A DNA stretch of 64,000 bases, taken from contig NZ_BEXF01000003.1 in the NCBI RefSeq assembly GCF_002897295.1, positions 248,001-312,000 of the forward strand. Reading direction: 5' to 3'. Every line of letters starts with the position of its first letter. The first letter of the stretch is position 1. A model generated the notes under the pieces. It searched no databases. It saw only the letters and a program-made list of their open reading frames with translations, and was not told the origin of the DNA. This DNA comes from Brevibacillus reuszeri. GTDB taxonomy: Bacteria > Bacillota > Bacilli > Brevibacillales > Brevibacillaceae. The position numbers and the translations under genes are program-made. Below, piece by piece: positions 19,152 to 28,369 of this stretch.

Positions 19152-19961
19152 TTATAGTTTGGCTACGATGCCATTTACCAGCGCCAGGAACTGTGTTTTT
19201 ACTTTTTCGGTTGTCTCCATTACTTCATCATGCGACAACGGTTGTTCCAGAATTCCAGCTGCCATGTTGCTGATGCAAGAAATGCCGAGCACATTTACCC
19301 TCATGTGACGCGCCACGATCACCTCAGGTACAGTAGACATTCCAACAGCGTCTCCGCCCAGTGTGCGCAGCATACGGATTTCTGCAGGTGTTTCGTAGCT
19401 TGGACCAAGCAAACCAGCATATACGCCCTCACGGAGCTCGATTCCTTGCTCCGCTGCTACAGCTTTTGCCACCTGACGCAGCTGTTTGGAGTATGCTTCG
19501 GACATGTCAGGGAAACGCGCACCCATCTCGTCATCGTTTGCCCCAATCAATGGGTTACGGAATGTGAGGTTGAGATGATCAGAAATCAGCATCAAGTCAC
19601 CCGGGTTGTAGCTTTCGTTGATTCCACCAGCTGCATTCGTTACGATCATGGTTTCTACTCCCAAGAGCTTCATTACGCGAATCGGGAATACAACCGCATC
19701 AAGACCGTGGCCTTCATAAAAGTGAAAACGACCTTGCATCGCAACGACTTGCTTGCCTTGCAGCTTACCGATGACCAGTTGTCCCTTGTGCCCTACTACA
19801 GTGGACACAGTAAACCCAGGGATTTCATGGTAAGGTATGATGACTGGATTTTCGATTTCATCTGCCAATACACCTAGACCAGATCCAAGGACTAAGCCAA
19901 TTGTTGGTTTTTCTGTCAATTTTGGTTGAATATACGCTACTGCCTCATGAAAATTTGCCAT
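19152..19961 (-). CDS. pupG: Purine-nucleoside phosphorylase, trimeric type
   Basis: PupG phosphorolyses guanosine, inosine and their deoxy forms. The 269-residue length and the motifs GLVLGSGLGVLADEIE, GRFHFYEGHGL and TNAAGGINESYNPGDLMLISDHLN identify the trimeric PNP class rather than the hexameric DeoD class. It is preceded by GAGGAGTG before the ATG at 19961. It lies between drm and pdp, so base release and pentose-phosphate recycling are encoded together. The drm-pupG order is as in B. subtilis. Confidence 0.94.
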   Translation of the reverse strand: MANFHEAVAYIQPKLTEKPTIGLVLGSGLGVLADEIENPVIIPYHEIPGFTVSTVVGHKGQLVIGKLQGKQVVAMQGRFHFYEGHGLDAVVFPIRVMKLLGVETMIVTNAAGGINESYNPGDLMLISDHLNLTFRNPLIGANDDEMGARFPDMSEAYSKQLRQVAKAVAAEQGIELREGVYAGLLGPSYETPAEIRMLRTLGGDAVGMSTVPEVIVARHMRVNVLGISCISNMAAGILEQPLSHDEVMETTEKVKTQFLALVNGIVAKL

Positions 19962-19994
19962 GATTAAACACTCCTCATTTCTGTTTCTTCTATA

Positions 19995-20014
19995 TAAATG
20001 TTTATAAACATTTA
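19995..20014. promoter_or_regulatory. Perfect 20-bp palindrome between drm and pupG
   Basis: TAAATGTTTATAAACATTTA is a perfect 20-base palindrome lying five bases past the drm stop and 34 bp before pupG. It could be a repressor operator for an internal promoter or, as RNA, an eight-pair hairpin with a TATA loop. No T-run follows on the minus strand. Confidence 0.5.
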
Positions 20015-20018
20015 ACCT

Positions 20019-21191
20019 TTATACACGATTGAGGAAACTTTTCCCAATCGCAGGTGCTGGTACTCCAAAAATATCCGCAATCGTTGCACCCAAATCGGCA
20101 AACGTCTCGCGAATACCCAAATCGTCTCCTGCTGCAATCCCTTTATGGTAGGCAAGCAAAGGAACATACTCTCTCGTATGATCGCTGCCGTGATGAACAG
20201 GGTCGTTTCCGTGATCAGCGGTAATTACAAGTAGATCATTTTCTGTTAAGCCGGCTAGTAGCTCAGGAATTCGTGCATCAAATTCCATCAGCGCTTGTCC
20301 GTAGCCCTGTGGATCACGGCGATGACCATACTTGGCATCGAAATCAACGAGGTTTACGAAGCTAAGCCCCGTAAAGGACTCTTTCATCGTACCGAGCAGC
20401 TGATCTACTCCGTCCATGTTATCTTTCGTACGAATCGATTTGGTAATGCCTTCTTCTGCGTAAATATCGCTGATTTTCCCGATGGCAATGGACGTCAATC
20501 CTGCGTTTTGCAGTTCGTTCATGACTGTCGGTGCAAAAGGCTTGACTGAGTAATCATGGCGATTGGAAGTGCGCACAAACTGACCTGGCTCTCCCACAAA
20601 TGGACGTGCGATGACACGAGTTACAGCAAATTCATCCCGCAAAGTCAGCTCACGGGCAATTTCGCAAATGCGGTACAGCTCATCTAGCGGTACTACCTCT
20701 TCGTGAGCTGCTACCTGAAATACACTGTCAGCAGACGTATAGACGATGATCGCACCGGTTTCCATATGCTCAGCGCCCAGCTCGTCGAGAATGTCTGTAC
20801 CAGAAGCTACCTTGTTTCCAAGCACTTTGCGACCGATACGTTCTTCGAATTCACTAATCAGCGCAGCTGGAAAACCATCCGGGTACGTATTAAAAGGCGT
20901 AGATACATGAAGGCCCATAATCTCCCAATGTCCGGTAGTTGTGTCTTTTCCCATGGAGATTTCTTGCATTTTTCCGTAGTGAGCGGCTGGTTGTGAAGCT
21001 GCTGGCACATTGCGAAGCGGTGCGATATTACCAAGACCTAGCTTCGCCAAATTTGGCAGGTGAAAATGTTCTACGCGTTCAGCGATATGACCTAGCGTGT
21101 TAGCTCCCTCGTCACGAAATTTAGGAGCATCTGGTTGTTCACCGATCCCCACGCTATCCATGACAATCAGAAATACTCGAGAAAAACGCAA
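20019..21191 (-). CDS. drm: Phosphopentomutase
   Basis: Drm (DeoB) interconverts (deoxy)ribose-1-phosphate and -5-phosphate, joining nucleoside phosphorylases to central metabolism. The 390-residue alkaline-phosphatase-superfamily protein shows metal and active-site segments [45 protein letters not shown] and [20 protein letters not shown]. Translation starts with TTG at 21191 after GGAGG. It is the first gene of the nucleoside operon. Confidence 0.95.
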   Translation of the reverse strand: MRFSRVFLIVMDSVGIGEQPDAPKFRDEGANTLGHIAERVEHFHLPNLAKLGLGNIAPLRNVPAASQPAAHYGKMQEISMGKDTTTGHWEIMGLHVSTPFNTYPDGFPAALISEFEERIGRKVLGNKVASGTDILDELGAEHMETGAIIVYTSADSVFQVAAHEEVVPLDELYRICEIARELTLRDEFAVTRVIARPFVGEPGQFVRTSNRHDYSVKPFAPTVMNELQNAGLTSIAIGKISDIYAEEGITKSIRTKDNMDGVDQLLGTMKESFTGLSFVNLVDFDAKYGHRRDPQGYGQALMEFDARIPELLAGLTENDLLVITADHGNDPVHHGSDHTREYVPLLAYHKGIAAGDDLGIRETFADLGATIADIFGVPAPAIGKSFLNRV

Positions 21192-21234
21192 TGATAACGC
21201 CTCCAGTTCAAAAATAATGGAATTACCTCAAGTC

Positions 21235-21248
21235 GTCAGACGTCTGAC
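21235..21248. promoter_or_regulatory. 14-bp palindrome upstream of drm
   Basis: GTCAGACGTCTGAC is a perfect palindrome 44 bp upstream of the drm start. A GC-rich inverted repeat (CCGCC/GGCGG, about 21268-21288) lies just further upstream. Either could be an operator or leader hairpin for the nucleoside operon; no known box was matched. Confidence 0.4.
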
Positions 21249-21356
21249 CTGATGTAAACAAGGTTACCCCGCCTCGCATCAGGGCGGAGTATGTTGTACC
21301 ACTATCGTACTCTTTTTATTCTCAGAAGGCCACAGTAGACCTTGATGCGTTCGTTT

Positions 21357-22244
21357 CTAAGCTCGCGGATGTGTCTTCGCATAGATGTCCTTGATCCGTG
21401 TCCGCGTCACATGCGTGTAAATTTGGGTCGTGGAAATGTCTGCATGACCTAGCATTTCCTGAACGGACCGCAAATCCGCTCCATTTTCCAGCAAATGAGT
21501 GGCAAATGAATGGCGCAGAGTATGCGGAGTTATCTCTGTTCGGATATTGGCTTTTAGTGCATAGCGCTTAATAATTTTCCAAAAGCCTTGGCGGGTTATT
21601 TGGTTGCCCAAATGATTCAAAAACAGTGCAGTATCCCCTGAACCCTTCACTAGCTTTGGACGTCCTGCTTGCAAATAATGCTGGACCATTTGGATGGCAA
21701 CCGAGCCCAGAGGAATAATCCGCTCCTTGGAGCCCTTCCCCATACATTTGACAAATCCCATATCCAGATTCACATCTGCCGTGTCCAAATTGACCAACTC
21801 AGAAACACGTATGCCGGTCGCGTACAAAAGCTCCAGCATCGCTTTGTCTCGAAGCCCGGCAGGATGATGAACAGGCGGACTTTCCAACAGTCTCTCCACT
21901 TCCTCTATCGACAACACTTTTGGCAAGCGTTTCTCGATCTTGGGTGTTTCCAGATGTATGGATGGGTCTTTGTCTATGTATTTATCTCGAACGAGAAACT
22001 GATAAAATGCCCGGATCGAAGCCATATTCCGGGAAAGTGTAGCTGTTGCACGTCCTTTTTCCCGAAGGACAAGCAAGTACTCAATGATGTGTGTTCGCGT
22101 GGATGCCTCTATCTGCGTGATGCCCTGCTCCTGCAAATAGGAGGTAAAAGCTACCATGTCTCGTTGGTATGACTCCAGCGTGTTAGGAGAGAGCCCTTTT
22201 TCCACAGCAAGGAAATGGATAAAATGATCAATCAGACTGTCCAT
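21357..22244 (-). CDS. xerD: Site-specific tyrosine recombinase XerD
   Basis: XerD with its partner resolves chromosome dimers at dif. The 295-residue form starting [17 protein letters not shown] matches the family length. It has the core-binding domain, then the catalytic domain with Arg in [14 protein letters not shown], the [15 protein letters not shown] box, [12 protein letters not shown] and the tyrosine nucleophile in that last segment. I use the ATG at 22244 with AAGGGGAC upstream. A very strong AAAGGAGG at about 22303-22310 suits a longer GTG form at 22289 or a short overlapping upstream frame, so the start is uncertain. It follows yqzK as in B. subtilis. Confidence 0.9.
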   Translation of the reverse strand: MDSLIDHFIHFLAVEKGLSPNTLESYQRDMVAFTSYLQEQGITQIEASTRTHIIEYLLVLREKGRATATLSRNMASIRAFYQFLVRDKYIDKDPSIHLETPKIEKRLPKVLSIEEVERLLESPPVHHPAGLRDKAMLELLYATGIRVSELVNLDTADVNLDMGFVKCMGKGSKERIIPLGSVAIQMVQHYLQAGRPKLVKGSGDTALFLNHLGNQITRQGFWKIIKRYALKANIRTEITPHTLRHSFATHLLENGADLRSVQEMLGHADISTTQIYTHVTRTRIKDIYAKTHPRA

Positions 22245-22333
22245 GAAGCTGTCCCCTTCAGGTGATAAGTATCCCGTATTCCATTCCACATCAATGATGA
22301 AATTCCTCCTTTTATGCGGATAAAAAAGTGGAA

Positions 22334-22573
22334 TTACTCACCAGTCAAATAAAAAAGCTGTAATCTCGCCAAATAGCCATCCAAGTCCTGCGTCTCGGGT
22401 GCATTCACGATTTTTACGACCTTGACCGCGTTTCCTTGCGGCTCTTGATAAGGATCAGTGGGCAGAAGCTTCTCGGACAATAACGTAATGATTCCGTAAG
22501 AAAGCAATGTGCACGTAATGAACAGCAGCAGGAAACGGAGCACATCCATCAGACGGCGATACGAAATTCCCAT
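22334..22573 (-). CDS. yqzK: YqzK-like DUF4227 small membrane protein
   Basis: This 79-residue protein starts [14 protein letters not shown] at 22573 after GGGGAGG. It has one clear membrane helix (about residues 10-32), then a short polar tail. Size and position between fur and xerD match B. subtilis YqzK (DUF4227), whose function is unknown. Confidence 0.8.
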   Translation of the reverse strand: MGISYRRLMDVLRFLLLFITCTLLSYGIITLLSEKLLPTDPYQEPQGNAVKVVKIVNAPETQDLDGYLARLQLFYLTGE

Positions 22574-22730
22574 CTCTTTTCCTCCCCTTTGCTTCCCTCC
22601 ATTATATGCACTTGTCCACTTCTCCATTCGGAACTAAAAAGGAAGATCCTGCATGATGTCTGTTTTATTACCGTTTTATGATGCCACAGGAAAACGATGA
22701 CCATTACAGAAGAATTCATCTTAGGAAAAG

Positions 22731-22758
22731 AAAAAACTTCTCCGTTCCCAGAGAAGTT
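22731..22758 (-). terminator. Intrinsic terminator after fur
   Basis: AACTTCTC and GAGAAGTT pair perfectly around an eight-base loop and are followed by six T residues on the minus strand, directly after the fur stop. Confidence 0.8.
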
Positions 22759-22761
22759 ATC

Positions 22762-23226
22762 TTACTTAAAATCCTCGACATTCACTTTGTCAATGCAACG
22801 GCTGCAAATTCCGTAGAAGGTCAACCGATGGTCGGTAATGTAAAAGTTATAAACATTCTTGACCTTTTCTTCTGCTGTTACAAGCAGATCTTCAAAAATT
22901 TCATCCACAGTGCCGCAATTGAGGCAGATTAAATGATGGTGGTGATAAGCTGCATTGTCATCCCGCAGGTCATATCGGGCTACCCCATCTCCAAAGTTCA
23001 TCTTATGGAGGATTTTCAGTTCGCTTAAAAGCTCAAGCGTCCGGTATACCGTCGCAAGTCCTATCTCAGGAGCTTTATCCTTTACCAACAGGTAAACGTC
23101 CTCAGCACTCAAGTGATCTTCTTCGTTTTCTAACAGAACGCGAACAGTGGCTTCACGCTGTGGTGTCAGCTTGTAGTTCTGTGAATGCAACTGCTGCTTG
23201 ATTTTCTCTAATTTTTCTTCCAACAT
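22762..23226 (-). CDS. fur: Ferric uptake regulator Fur
   Basis: Fur-family winged-helix metalloregulator, 154 residues. The DNA-binding domain contains KLTPQREATVRVLLENEEDHLSAEDVY and GLATVYRTLELLSEL. The dimerisation domain has HHHHLICLNC and YGICSRC, the two CxxC pairs that hold structural zinc. Position next to yqzK and spoIIM is that of B. subtilis fur, which separates it from perR and zur paralogues. A sigma-A promoter and a Fur/PerR-like box precede it. Confidence 0.94.
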   Translation of the reverse strand: MLEEKLEKIKQQLHSQNYKLTPQREATVRVLLENEEDHLSAEDVYLLVKDKAPEIGLATVYRTLELLSELKILHKMNFGDGVARYDLRDDNAAYHHHHLICLNCGTVDEIFEDLLVTAEEKVKNVYNFYITDHRLTFYGICSRCIDKVNVEDFK

Positions 23227-23261
23227 TAATGCCCCTCCCCGCTCGCATGAAACCTGTTCCT

Positions 23262-23291
23262 ATTATAGTAGAGGGGCGTAGAATAAGTCAA
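23262..23291 (-). promoter_or_regulatory. Sigma-A promoter of fur
   Basis: Minus-strand TTGACT (23291-23286) and TATAAT (23267-23262) are spaced by 18 bases, 36 bp upstream of the fur start. Confidence 0.75.
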
Positions 23292-23308
23292 ATGCATAAG
23301 TTATTACC

Positions 23309-23323
23309 TGATAATTATTCTTA
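23309..23323. promoter_or_regulatory. Fur/PerR-type operator upstream of fur
   Basis: TGATAATTATTCTTA matches the 7-1-7 Fur box TGATAAT-N-ATTATCA at 12 of 14 positions and the PerR box at 11 of 14. It lies just upstream of the fur -35 and overlaps the spoIIM stop codon. In B. subtilis fur is under PerR control. Confidence 0.5.
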
Positions 23324-23947
23324 ATTGAGCACAACCTGCATCAGTCTTGGCGATACAAACGTTTCGAACAGTGCCGCCATCGTCAAAACGCCCAGCATGC
23401 ACATCACAAGCACCGTGTAGCCAATAAAATGCGGCATAATATCATCACGTTTGCTAACCAGTCTCGTCTTGATCAAGCGAAGAGAAAACGAAATTCCACT
23501 CACGCCGATGATGAATAGTGCCGGAACAACCAACAAATTTTGAGGCAAAATACCCATCATCGCAAACGTGACACCTTGCCATTGCAGTTGGTTTACCAAA
23601 AAGCCGACTGTGAAGCCGACAACAACACCTTTTAGGAACAGCATCAACAAAATCATAGGCAGTCCGATAATGGACAAGCCAAGTACCCACATGATTGCTA
23701 CAGTCTTGGCGTAAAAACCAAAAGACTGCTGAAAATGAGTACTGGTTTCTGGAATCCCTTGTTGACTTAAGCTGTTAAAAAAATATTGCAGAAATCCATA
23801 CAGCTCCTGCTTTTGTGAGAGTGGCAAGGAATTGACGAGTACGGCCCCGAAAATAATGCCCATCGTAAATAGGACAATCGTAAACCAATAGAGGGATTGG
23901 TGTTCTCGCGCATAGGTTTGGATGGTTTGTCCGACTCGTGAACGCAC
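23321..23947 (-). CDS. spoIIM: Stage II sporulation protein M
   Basis: SpoIIM is a membrane protein of the SpoIID-SpoIIM-SpoIIP complex that thins septal peptidoglycan and drives engulfment. The 208-residue product has an N-terminal anchor (WFTIVLFTMGIIFGAVLV) and about four more helices, with GLPMILLMLFLKGVVVGFTVGF as a hallmark. It starts with GTG at 23947 after GGGAGG. Position upstream of fur is conserved in Bacillus. Confidence 0.93.
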   Translation of the reverse strand: MRSRVGQTIQTYAREHQSLYWFTIVLFTMGIIFGAVLVNSLPLSQKQELYGFLQYFFNSLSQQGIPETSTHFQQSFGFYAKTVAIMWVLGLSIIGLPMILLMLFLKGVVVGFTVGFLVNQLQWQGVTFAMMGILPQNLLVVPALFIIGVSGISFSLRLIKTRLVSKRDDIMPHFIGYTVLVMCMLGVLTMAALFETFVSPRLMQVVLN

Positions 23948-24026
23948 GCTACAGTCGCCTCCCGCTTTGCTGATTACTGTACAGCTTATGCGGACAAGTC
24001 TGCTACTATGACTGTTTTTGCGCCCC

Positions 24027-25211
24027 TTACGTCTTCACGATTTTCCCGTACGTACCCGCCCCGCCTGCTTGCACCTGCAGTTTTCCAGCGCGTGCATGAA
24101 CGATCAGCCCTGCAATTTTTTCGCCGATTACCGTTGCCAGCTCCTGTTCACTGACACGGTGAAGTACATTCATTTGCGTTCCAAAGGATTGATACAGCTT
24201 CTCCAACATTTTGGGTCCAACGCCCGGAATAAAATCGAGCGGAATCTGCTCCACATAAGGGGGACGATGGTCGGGATGCTGACCAGGCACGCGATCAGCC
24301 AGCTGTTCAATCCGAGCTGCTACGCCTCGTACCACCCTCTTATGACCACACTCGGGACATCTGCCAGCTGCATCTGCCGGCAGCTTCGATTGACACCCCT
24401 GACAAGCTGTTTGATGGTATTTACCAAGCTCTGGATGCAATCCGTAGTTTACGCTGACGTGTCTGCCATCTATCCTGCGTATCGCTTTTTCCCATTCGGC
24501 AAATGATCTTTCTGCCATCATCAGCGCTTGATACTCGCGACCGATTTTTCCGAGAGAATGCGCGTCTGAGTTGGTCAAAAAGGTTTTGTCTTGCAGCTCC
24601 GAAAGGGTATCCGCCATTTCTGTATTCGCACTCAGCCCTAATTCCACAGCATAAATAAGGGTTGGGTCGAGTACATCTGCCATCGCATCTGTACAGCTTC
24701 CGTACAAGCCTTTGTGAGGAGTAAAAATGTGCGCAGGGATGACAAGGCCCCCTAGGTCTTTTACACATGCCTGCAGCTCTGATAGCTTTGCATGAATACG
24801 TTGAGAGCTTAGGGTGACGTTTTTACATCTAACAGATAGCCAGCGTGTAAACTCCTGCATTTCTTTGAGCCTGGGAAGATAGACCAAAAAATGCGCTTCT
24901 CCACGACCTTCTTCCTTGATCTCCACTTCGCAGCCAAGCAGCAGTACCGTCTCTTTGTAGACGATCCCCCCATCCTTATGCTCGCTTGCCGTGCCTCTTT
25001 CTAATAAATCAAGGAGTTCCTCTTGTACCTCTGGAGAATGAGAATCGATAATACCGATTACATCCATTCCTTTTTTCTCCGATGCCTCTTCCAGGATTTT
25101 AGTCAGCGTCATGTGGCGAGATGCTGTTATTTTTACGGGTTTACCGCTCCTTGTACCCCCGATGTGAATGTGCATGTCACAGAAATACGAATGTAGAAGG
25201 GCGTTATCCAC
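24027..25211 (-). CDS. Endonuclease Q family DNA repair protein, PHP domain
   Basis: EndoQ cleaves DNA 5' of deaminated and abasic bases; it is common in some archaea and found in a subset of Firmicutes (B. subtilis YqxK). I start at GTG 25211, overlapping the nudF stop by eight bases, giving 394 residues. The PHP metallo-domain has DMHIHIGG, IDSHSPEV, GCEVEI, PAHIFTPHKGLYGS and TNSDAHSLGK as metal ligands. A four-cysteine zinc knuckle (CQGC and CPEC) and a helix-hairpin-helix (FIPGVGPKMLEKLYQSFG) follow. The gene is coupled to nudF, another damage or nucleotide hydrolase gene. Confidence 0.85.
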   Translation of the reverse strand: MDNALLHSYFCDMHIHIGGTRSGKPVKITASRHMTLTKILEEASEKKGMDVIGIIDSHSPEVQEELLDLLERGTASEHKDGGIVYKETVLLLGCEVEIKEEGRGEAHFLVYLPRLKEMQEFTRWLSVRCKNVTLSSQRIHAKLSELQACVKDLGGLVIPAHIFTPHKGLYGSCTDAMADVLDPTLIYAVELGLSANTEMADTLSELQDKTFLTNSDAHSLGKIGREYQALMMAERSFAEWEKAIRRIDGRHVSVNYGLHPELGKYHQTACQGCQSKLPADAAGRCPECGHKRVVRGVAARIEQLADRVPGQHPDHRPPYVEQIPLDFIPGVGPKMLEKLYQSFGTQMNVLHRVSEQELATVIGEKIAGLIVHARAGKLQVQAGGAGTYGKIVKT

Positions 25212-25761
25212 GGTTACGCAGCACCATGTTTTCCCAAGCAAATAAGGCAACGACTGTTTTGGCATCGCGGATTTCCCCTGCGCGATGCAGCTCGTGTGCC
25301 TCCTCCAATGTCAGCTCCAGAACGTCGACGAACTCGTCCTCATCTGGACGGCTCTCTCCTTTTGTCAATTCTGTCGCGACATAAACATACAACAGCTCGT
25401 CTGCAAAACCTGGCGAGGTGTAGAACGAGCTCAGGAGCGAATAATTTTTGGCTACGTACCCTGTTTCTTCTTCCAGCTCACGTTTTGCACAAGTTAGCGG
25501 TTCTTCCCCTATTTCCAGCTTCCCTGCAGGAATTTCTACAATCGTACATTCCAATGGCTTGCGGAATTGACGAACGACAACCATTTTCCCATCGTCGGTT
25601 AAAGGCAAAACAGCGACTGCCCCCTGATGATTAACGATCTCCCGCTTGGCGGTGTTGCCATTTGGCAGCAGCACCTCATCTACTTTCACTTTAATGATCC
25701 GGCCGTCATAAATAGACTGACTTGCAATTGTCTTCTCATATAAATGCTCGTATTTGCTCAC
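25204..25761 (-). CDS. nudF: ADP-ribose pyrophosphatase, Nudix hydrolase
   Basis: NudF hydrolyses ADP-ribose to AMP and ribose-5-phosphate. The Nudix box is complete (GKLEIGEEPLTCAKRELEEETGY, GX5EX7REUXEEXGU), preceded by VVRQFRKPLECTIVEIPAG. I use the GTG at 25761 with AAGGAT seven bases upstream; the ATG at 25770 is three codons earlier and overlaps that site. The product is about 185 residues, as usual. It is divergent from mciZ, as in B. subtilis. Confidence 0.9.
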   Translation of the reverse strand: MSKYEHLYEKTIASQSIYDGRIIKVKVDEVLLPNGNTAKREIVNHQGAVAVLPLTDDGKMVVVRQFRKPLECTIVEIPAGKLEIGEEPLTCAKRELEEETGYVAKNYSLLSSFYTSPGFADELLYVYVATELTKGESRPDEDEFVDVLELTLEEAHELHRAGEIRDAKTVVALFAWENMVLRNRG

Positions 25762-25863
25762 AACTATCATCCTTTTTTCTAAAGTAGTTCTAATCCGGTA
25801 CTCTCCCCCATAAGTTGGGAGCATGAAGCTTGTCCACACTTATTGTATCGGAGGAGATCACAG

Positions 25864-26034
25864 ATGAAAACCTATGTAGATGAAAAGCAGCTGCGCATGG
25901 TGGGGAAAGCATGGGAAATCAGAGCGGCTCTTCGCTCTTGGTCAAAAAAAGACTTATCTCTGCAAGAATATTTGGCGCGGAGAACCAATACGGGTCGCAG
26001 GAAAACGACTCTTGCTGCCATAAACGAAATCTGA
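25864..26034 (+). CDS. mciZ: MciZ-like inhibitor of FtsZ ring formation
   Basis: MciZ is a mother-cell peptide that caps FtsZ filaments during sporulation. This 56-residue product starts MKTYVDEKQLRMVGKAWEIR; the segment VGKAWEIRA is shared with the 40-residue B. subtilis MciZ, and mciZ also neighbours nudF there. The ATG has TCGGAGGAG upstream. It carries an extra basic tail of about 14 residues. The 3' half overlaps, tail to tail, the end of the DUF3866 gene by 116 bp. Identity rests on one motif plus context. Confidence 0.8.
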   Translation: MKTYVDEKQLRMVGKAWEIRAALRSWSKKDLSLQEYLARRTNTGRRKTTLAAINEI

Positions 26035-27112
26035 GAACGTGGTCGGCTGCAAGAATAGCCGTTTGAAAAGGCACTGGGTCCTCCCTCCAGCTTCTTCCCA
26101 TCGTTGAAAAGGACAAGCCATAGGCCCTTTCAAGCGCATTCAACCGGTCCAAACTTGCTATGGCTCCCCAGACGACGCCATGCTCATTTTGCTTGCACAA
26201 TGCAGACACTTGCTGCTCTAAATGAAAATCTCTGTGATCTCCCAGTCTGGGTATAGAAAGCACGACAGGGCGAAGGGCGTAACGTCCCAGAACCACACTC
26301 GTGTGATGACTCAGCCCGTAATGGCGATTGCGAAGGTCAGAAAAGCTGATTCGTGGAATATAAAAAGGAATTCCTCCCAAAGCTGACACGGCATGAATCA
26401 CCTCGGCCAGCTGGACTCCTGAAAAACCATAGGAGGTACCCGTTCCTGCAACACCAGGCCCGAGCATACAGACGATGATCGTCGCACTCTCGATATGCTT
26501 TGCTGCTAGTAAGGCACTATGTATCGTAACCGCCTCATAATCCCCACCCCACGCATGTCCAGCGGTCACAGTTGCCGCCAGCTTCTGCGTCTTCCTCAAA
26601 TGATGGACATGCCTGCTGAGCGCGAGCGGCAATGATGCTCCATCTGGCATCACATACACGATCTGTTCCGCAGCATTCTTTTCTTTTATTGCCTGGACTG
26701 TAACAGGGAGCATACTATGGAGCTCACTGATGACAACTGGCGTTCCTTCCAAAGACAAGTCTTCCCGACTAAACAACTCATGGTAGGGGCTGTTCTGTTC
26801 TTCTACTGTATCTACAGCGAGCTGCCAGGGGGCATAGCGCATTTTCATAATATGTCCCCATTCGCTCGGTGCTACATCCCGTTCTCTCATCGTATTTTCT
26901 TTCCCTACTACGAGATGAAAGCCTCCTGTGCCCAGCTGCAAGCGAACAGCAGTCGTATTTACCAGCAAGCGATCTCCTAGCGAAAAGCTTTCTTCACCAA
27001 AGGAAATAGCCTGCTCAATATGCTGGCTTCCCTCGACCTGTACACGCAGGATTTGCATGCCCTCCCGTTGTTCCACTACTCCGGCGACAGTCGCTGTTAC
27101 CAGTTGAAGCAT
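25919..27112 (-). CDS. DUF3866 family protein
   Basis: The product is about 397 residues starting MLQLVTATVAGVVEQREGMQ; the ATG at 27112 follows GGGGGAAG and an upstream extension is rejected. The fold looks like a cytoplasmic alpha/beta enzyme with glycine-rich loops (MLGPGVAGTGTSYGFSGVQLAEV) and SFSDLRNRHYGLSHHTSVVLGRY, which fits DUF3866. Function is unknown. It is divergently spaced from the M20 peptidase operon by a terminator and overlaps mciZ at its 3' end. Confidence 0.8.
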   Translation of the reverse strand: MLQLVTATVAGVVEQREGMQILRVQVEGSQHIEQAISFGEESFSLGDRLLVNTTAVRLQLGTGGFHLVVGKENTMRERDVAPSEWGHIMKMRYAPWQLAVDTVEEQNSPYHELFSREDLSLEGTPVVISELHSMLPVTVQAIKEKNAAEQIVYVMPDGASLPLALSRHVHHLRKTQKLAATVTAGHAWGGDYEAVTIHSALLAAKHIESATIIVCMLGPGVAGTGTSYGFSGVQLAEVIHAVSALGGIPFYIPRISFSDLRNRHYGLSHHTSVVLGRYALRPVVLSIPRLGDHRDFHLEQQVSALCKQNEHGVVWGAIASLDRLNALERAYGLSFSTMGRSWREDPVPFQTAILAADHVLRFRLWQQESFSCDPYWFSAPNILAEISLFLTKSEEPL

Positions 27113-27204
27113 TTTCTTCCCCCATTTCCCGTGCAGCTTGCCCCTCTCGTTTAGTCTATGTTTCAGATAGCTTGCCCCAATCATCAAAGATTGTCTTTGG
27201 TTAA

Positions 27205-27240
27205 TAAAAAAGCCAGGACTTTTTAAGACAGTCCCGGCTT
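27205..27240 (-). terminator. Intrinsic terminator after the M20 peptidase gene
   Basis: Minus-strand AAGCCGGGACT pairs with AGTCCTGGCT, with one mismatch, and is followed by six T residues, eight bp after the peptidase stop. Confidence 0.85.
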
Positions 27241-27247
27241 ACACTTA

Positions 27248-28369
27248 TTACTCTTGCACTTCAGCGATGATAGCGAGCACCAGCTCAGCTGCTTTGTTCA
27301 GCTCTGCAATTGGCATACGCTCGTTTTTGGTGTGGATCTCTTCGTACCCAATCGCAAAGTTAACGCTTGGGATGTTGTAGCCGTTAAAGACGTTTCCGTC
27401 GCTTCCGCCGCCACTTGCAACCAGCTCAGGATTGCGCTCAACGCGTTTTACAGCGGCAATTGCTTTTTTCACTACTGGCGTTTCTTCGTCGTACTTGTAG
27501 CCATGATACATGAAAATAACATCATTCTCGCAAGTAGCTCCGTACTCAGCTGCTGCTTCCTCGAAAGCCGTTGTCATTTTCTTCACTTGCGCTTCCAGCT
27601 TGTCCATTACAAGGCTGCGCGCCTCGGACCATACTTCTACATAGTCAGTGACGATGTTGTACGCTTTACCACCCTCGAAGCGACCGATATTTGCAGTCGT
27701 GTCCGCATCGATTCGGCCAAGTGGCATACGGGAGATCGCTTTACTCGCTACAGAAATCGCGCTAATGCCATCTTCGGGATTTACGCCAGCATGAGCTGCT
27801 TTTCCATGGATCTTGGTAACAATGCGGTATTGTCCAGCACCTGCGGAAGTAATTTTGCCAACTGGACCTTCGGAGTCAAGGATAAAGCCCATTTCTGCTT
27901 TTAGTAGGCTGGAATCCATTGCACGGGAACCAACCAGACCAGACTCTTCACCGACAGTCAATACGACCTGAATCGTTGGGTGCGTCAGGTTTTGCTCCTT
28001 CATGGTACGAATACCTTCGAAAATAGCAGCGATCCCCGCTTTGTCATCTGCGCCCAAAATCGTTGTGCCATCGGAATAAACGTAACCGTCACGGATTTGT
28101 GGCTTGATGCCATTTCCTGGAACGACCGTATCCATGTGGCTGCTGAACAGAATGGCAGGTCCTTTGCCTGTCGCTTCCAATGTTGCAATCAGGTTGTTGG
28201 CGCCATGTCCCGTTTTTGCGGCAGCATCGTCTTCCTCAACAGTAAAGCCCATGTCCACCAATTTTTGCTTCAGCACTTTGTTGATTTCAGCTTCGTTTTT
28301 TGTTTCGCTGTCAATCTGGACGAGCTCCAAAAACTCATTCAACAAACGTTCCTCGTTGATCTTACTCAC
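27248..28369 (-). CDS. M20 family peptidase, PepT-like tripeptidase
   Basis: Cytosolic zinc peptidase of the M20B group (B. subtilis YqjE relative), 373 residues from the GTG at 28369, which has GGGAGG eight bases upstream. Metal-binding segments are LFSSHMDTVVPG (His, Asp), TILGADDKAG (Asp bridge), TVGEESGLVGS (catalytic Glu pair), ILDSEGPVG (Asp) and YEEIHTKNERMP (His). The lid domain contains GKAAHAGVNPEDGISA. The paired methylmalonyl-CoA epimerase gene upstream repeats the B. subtilis order. Confidence 0.9.
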   Translation of the reverse strand: MSKINEERLLNEFLELVQIDSETKNEAEINKVLKQKLVDMGFTVEEDDAAAKTGHGANNLIATLEATGKGPAILFSSHMDTVVPGNGIKPQIRDGYVYSDGTTILGADDKAGIAAIFEGIRTMKEQNLTHPTIQVVLTVGEESGLVGSRAMDSSLLKAEMGFILDSEGPVGKITSAGAGQYRIVTKIHGKAAHAGVNPEDGISAISVASKAISRMPLGRIDADTTANIGRFEGGKAYNIVTDYVEVWSEARSLVMDKLEAQVKKMTTAFEEAAAEYGATCENDVIFMYHGYKYDEETPVVKKAIAAVKRVERNPELVASGGGSDGNVFNGYNIPSVNFAIGYEEIHTKNERMPIAELNKAAELVLAIIAEVQE

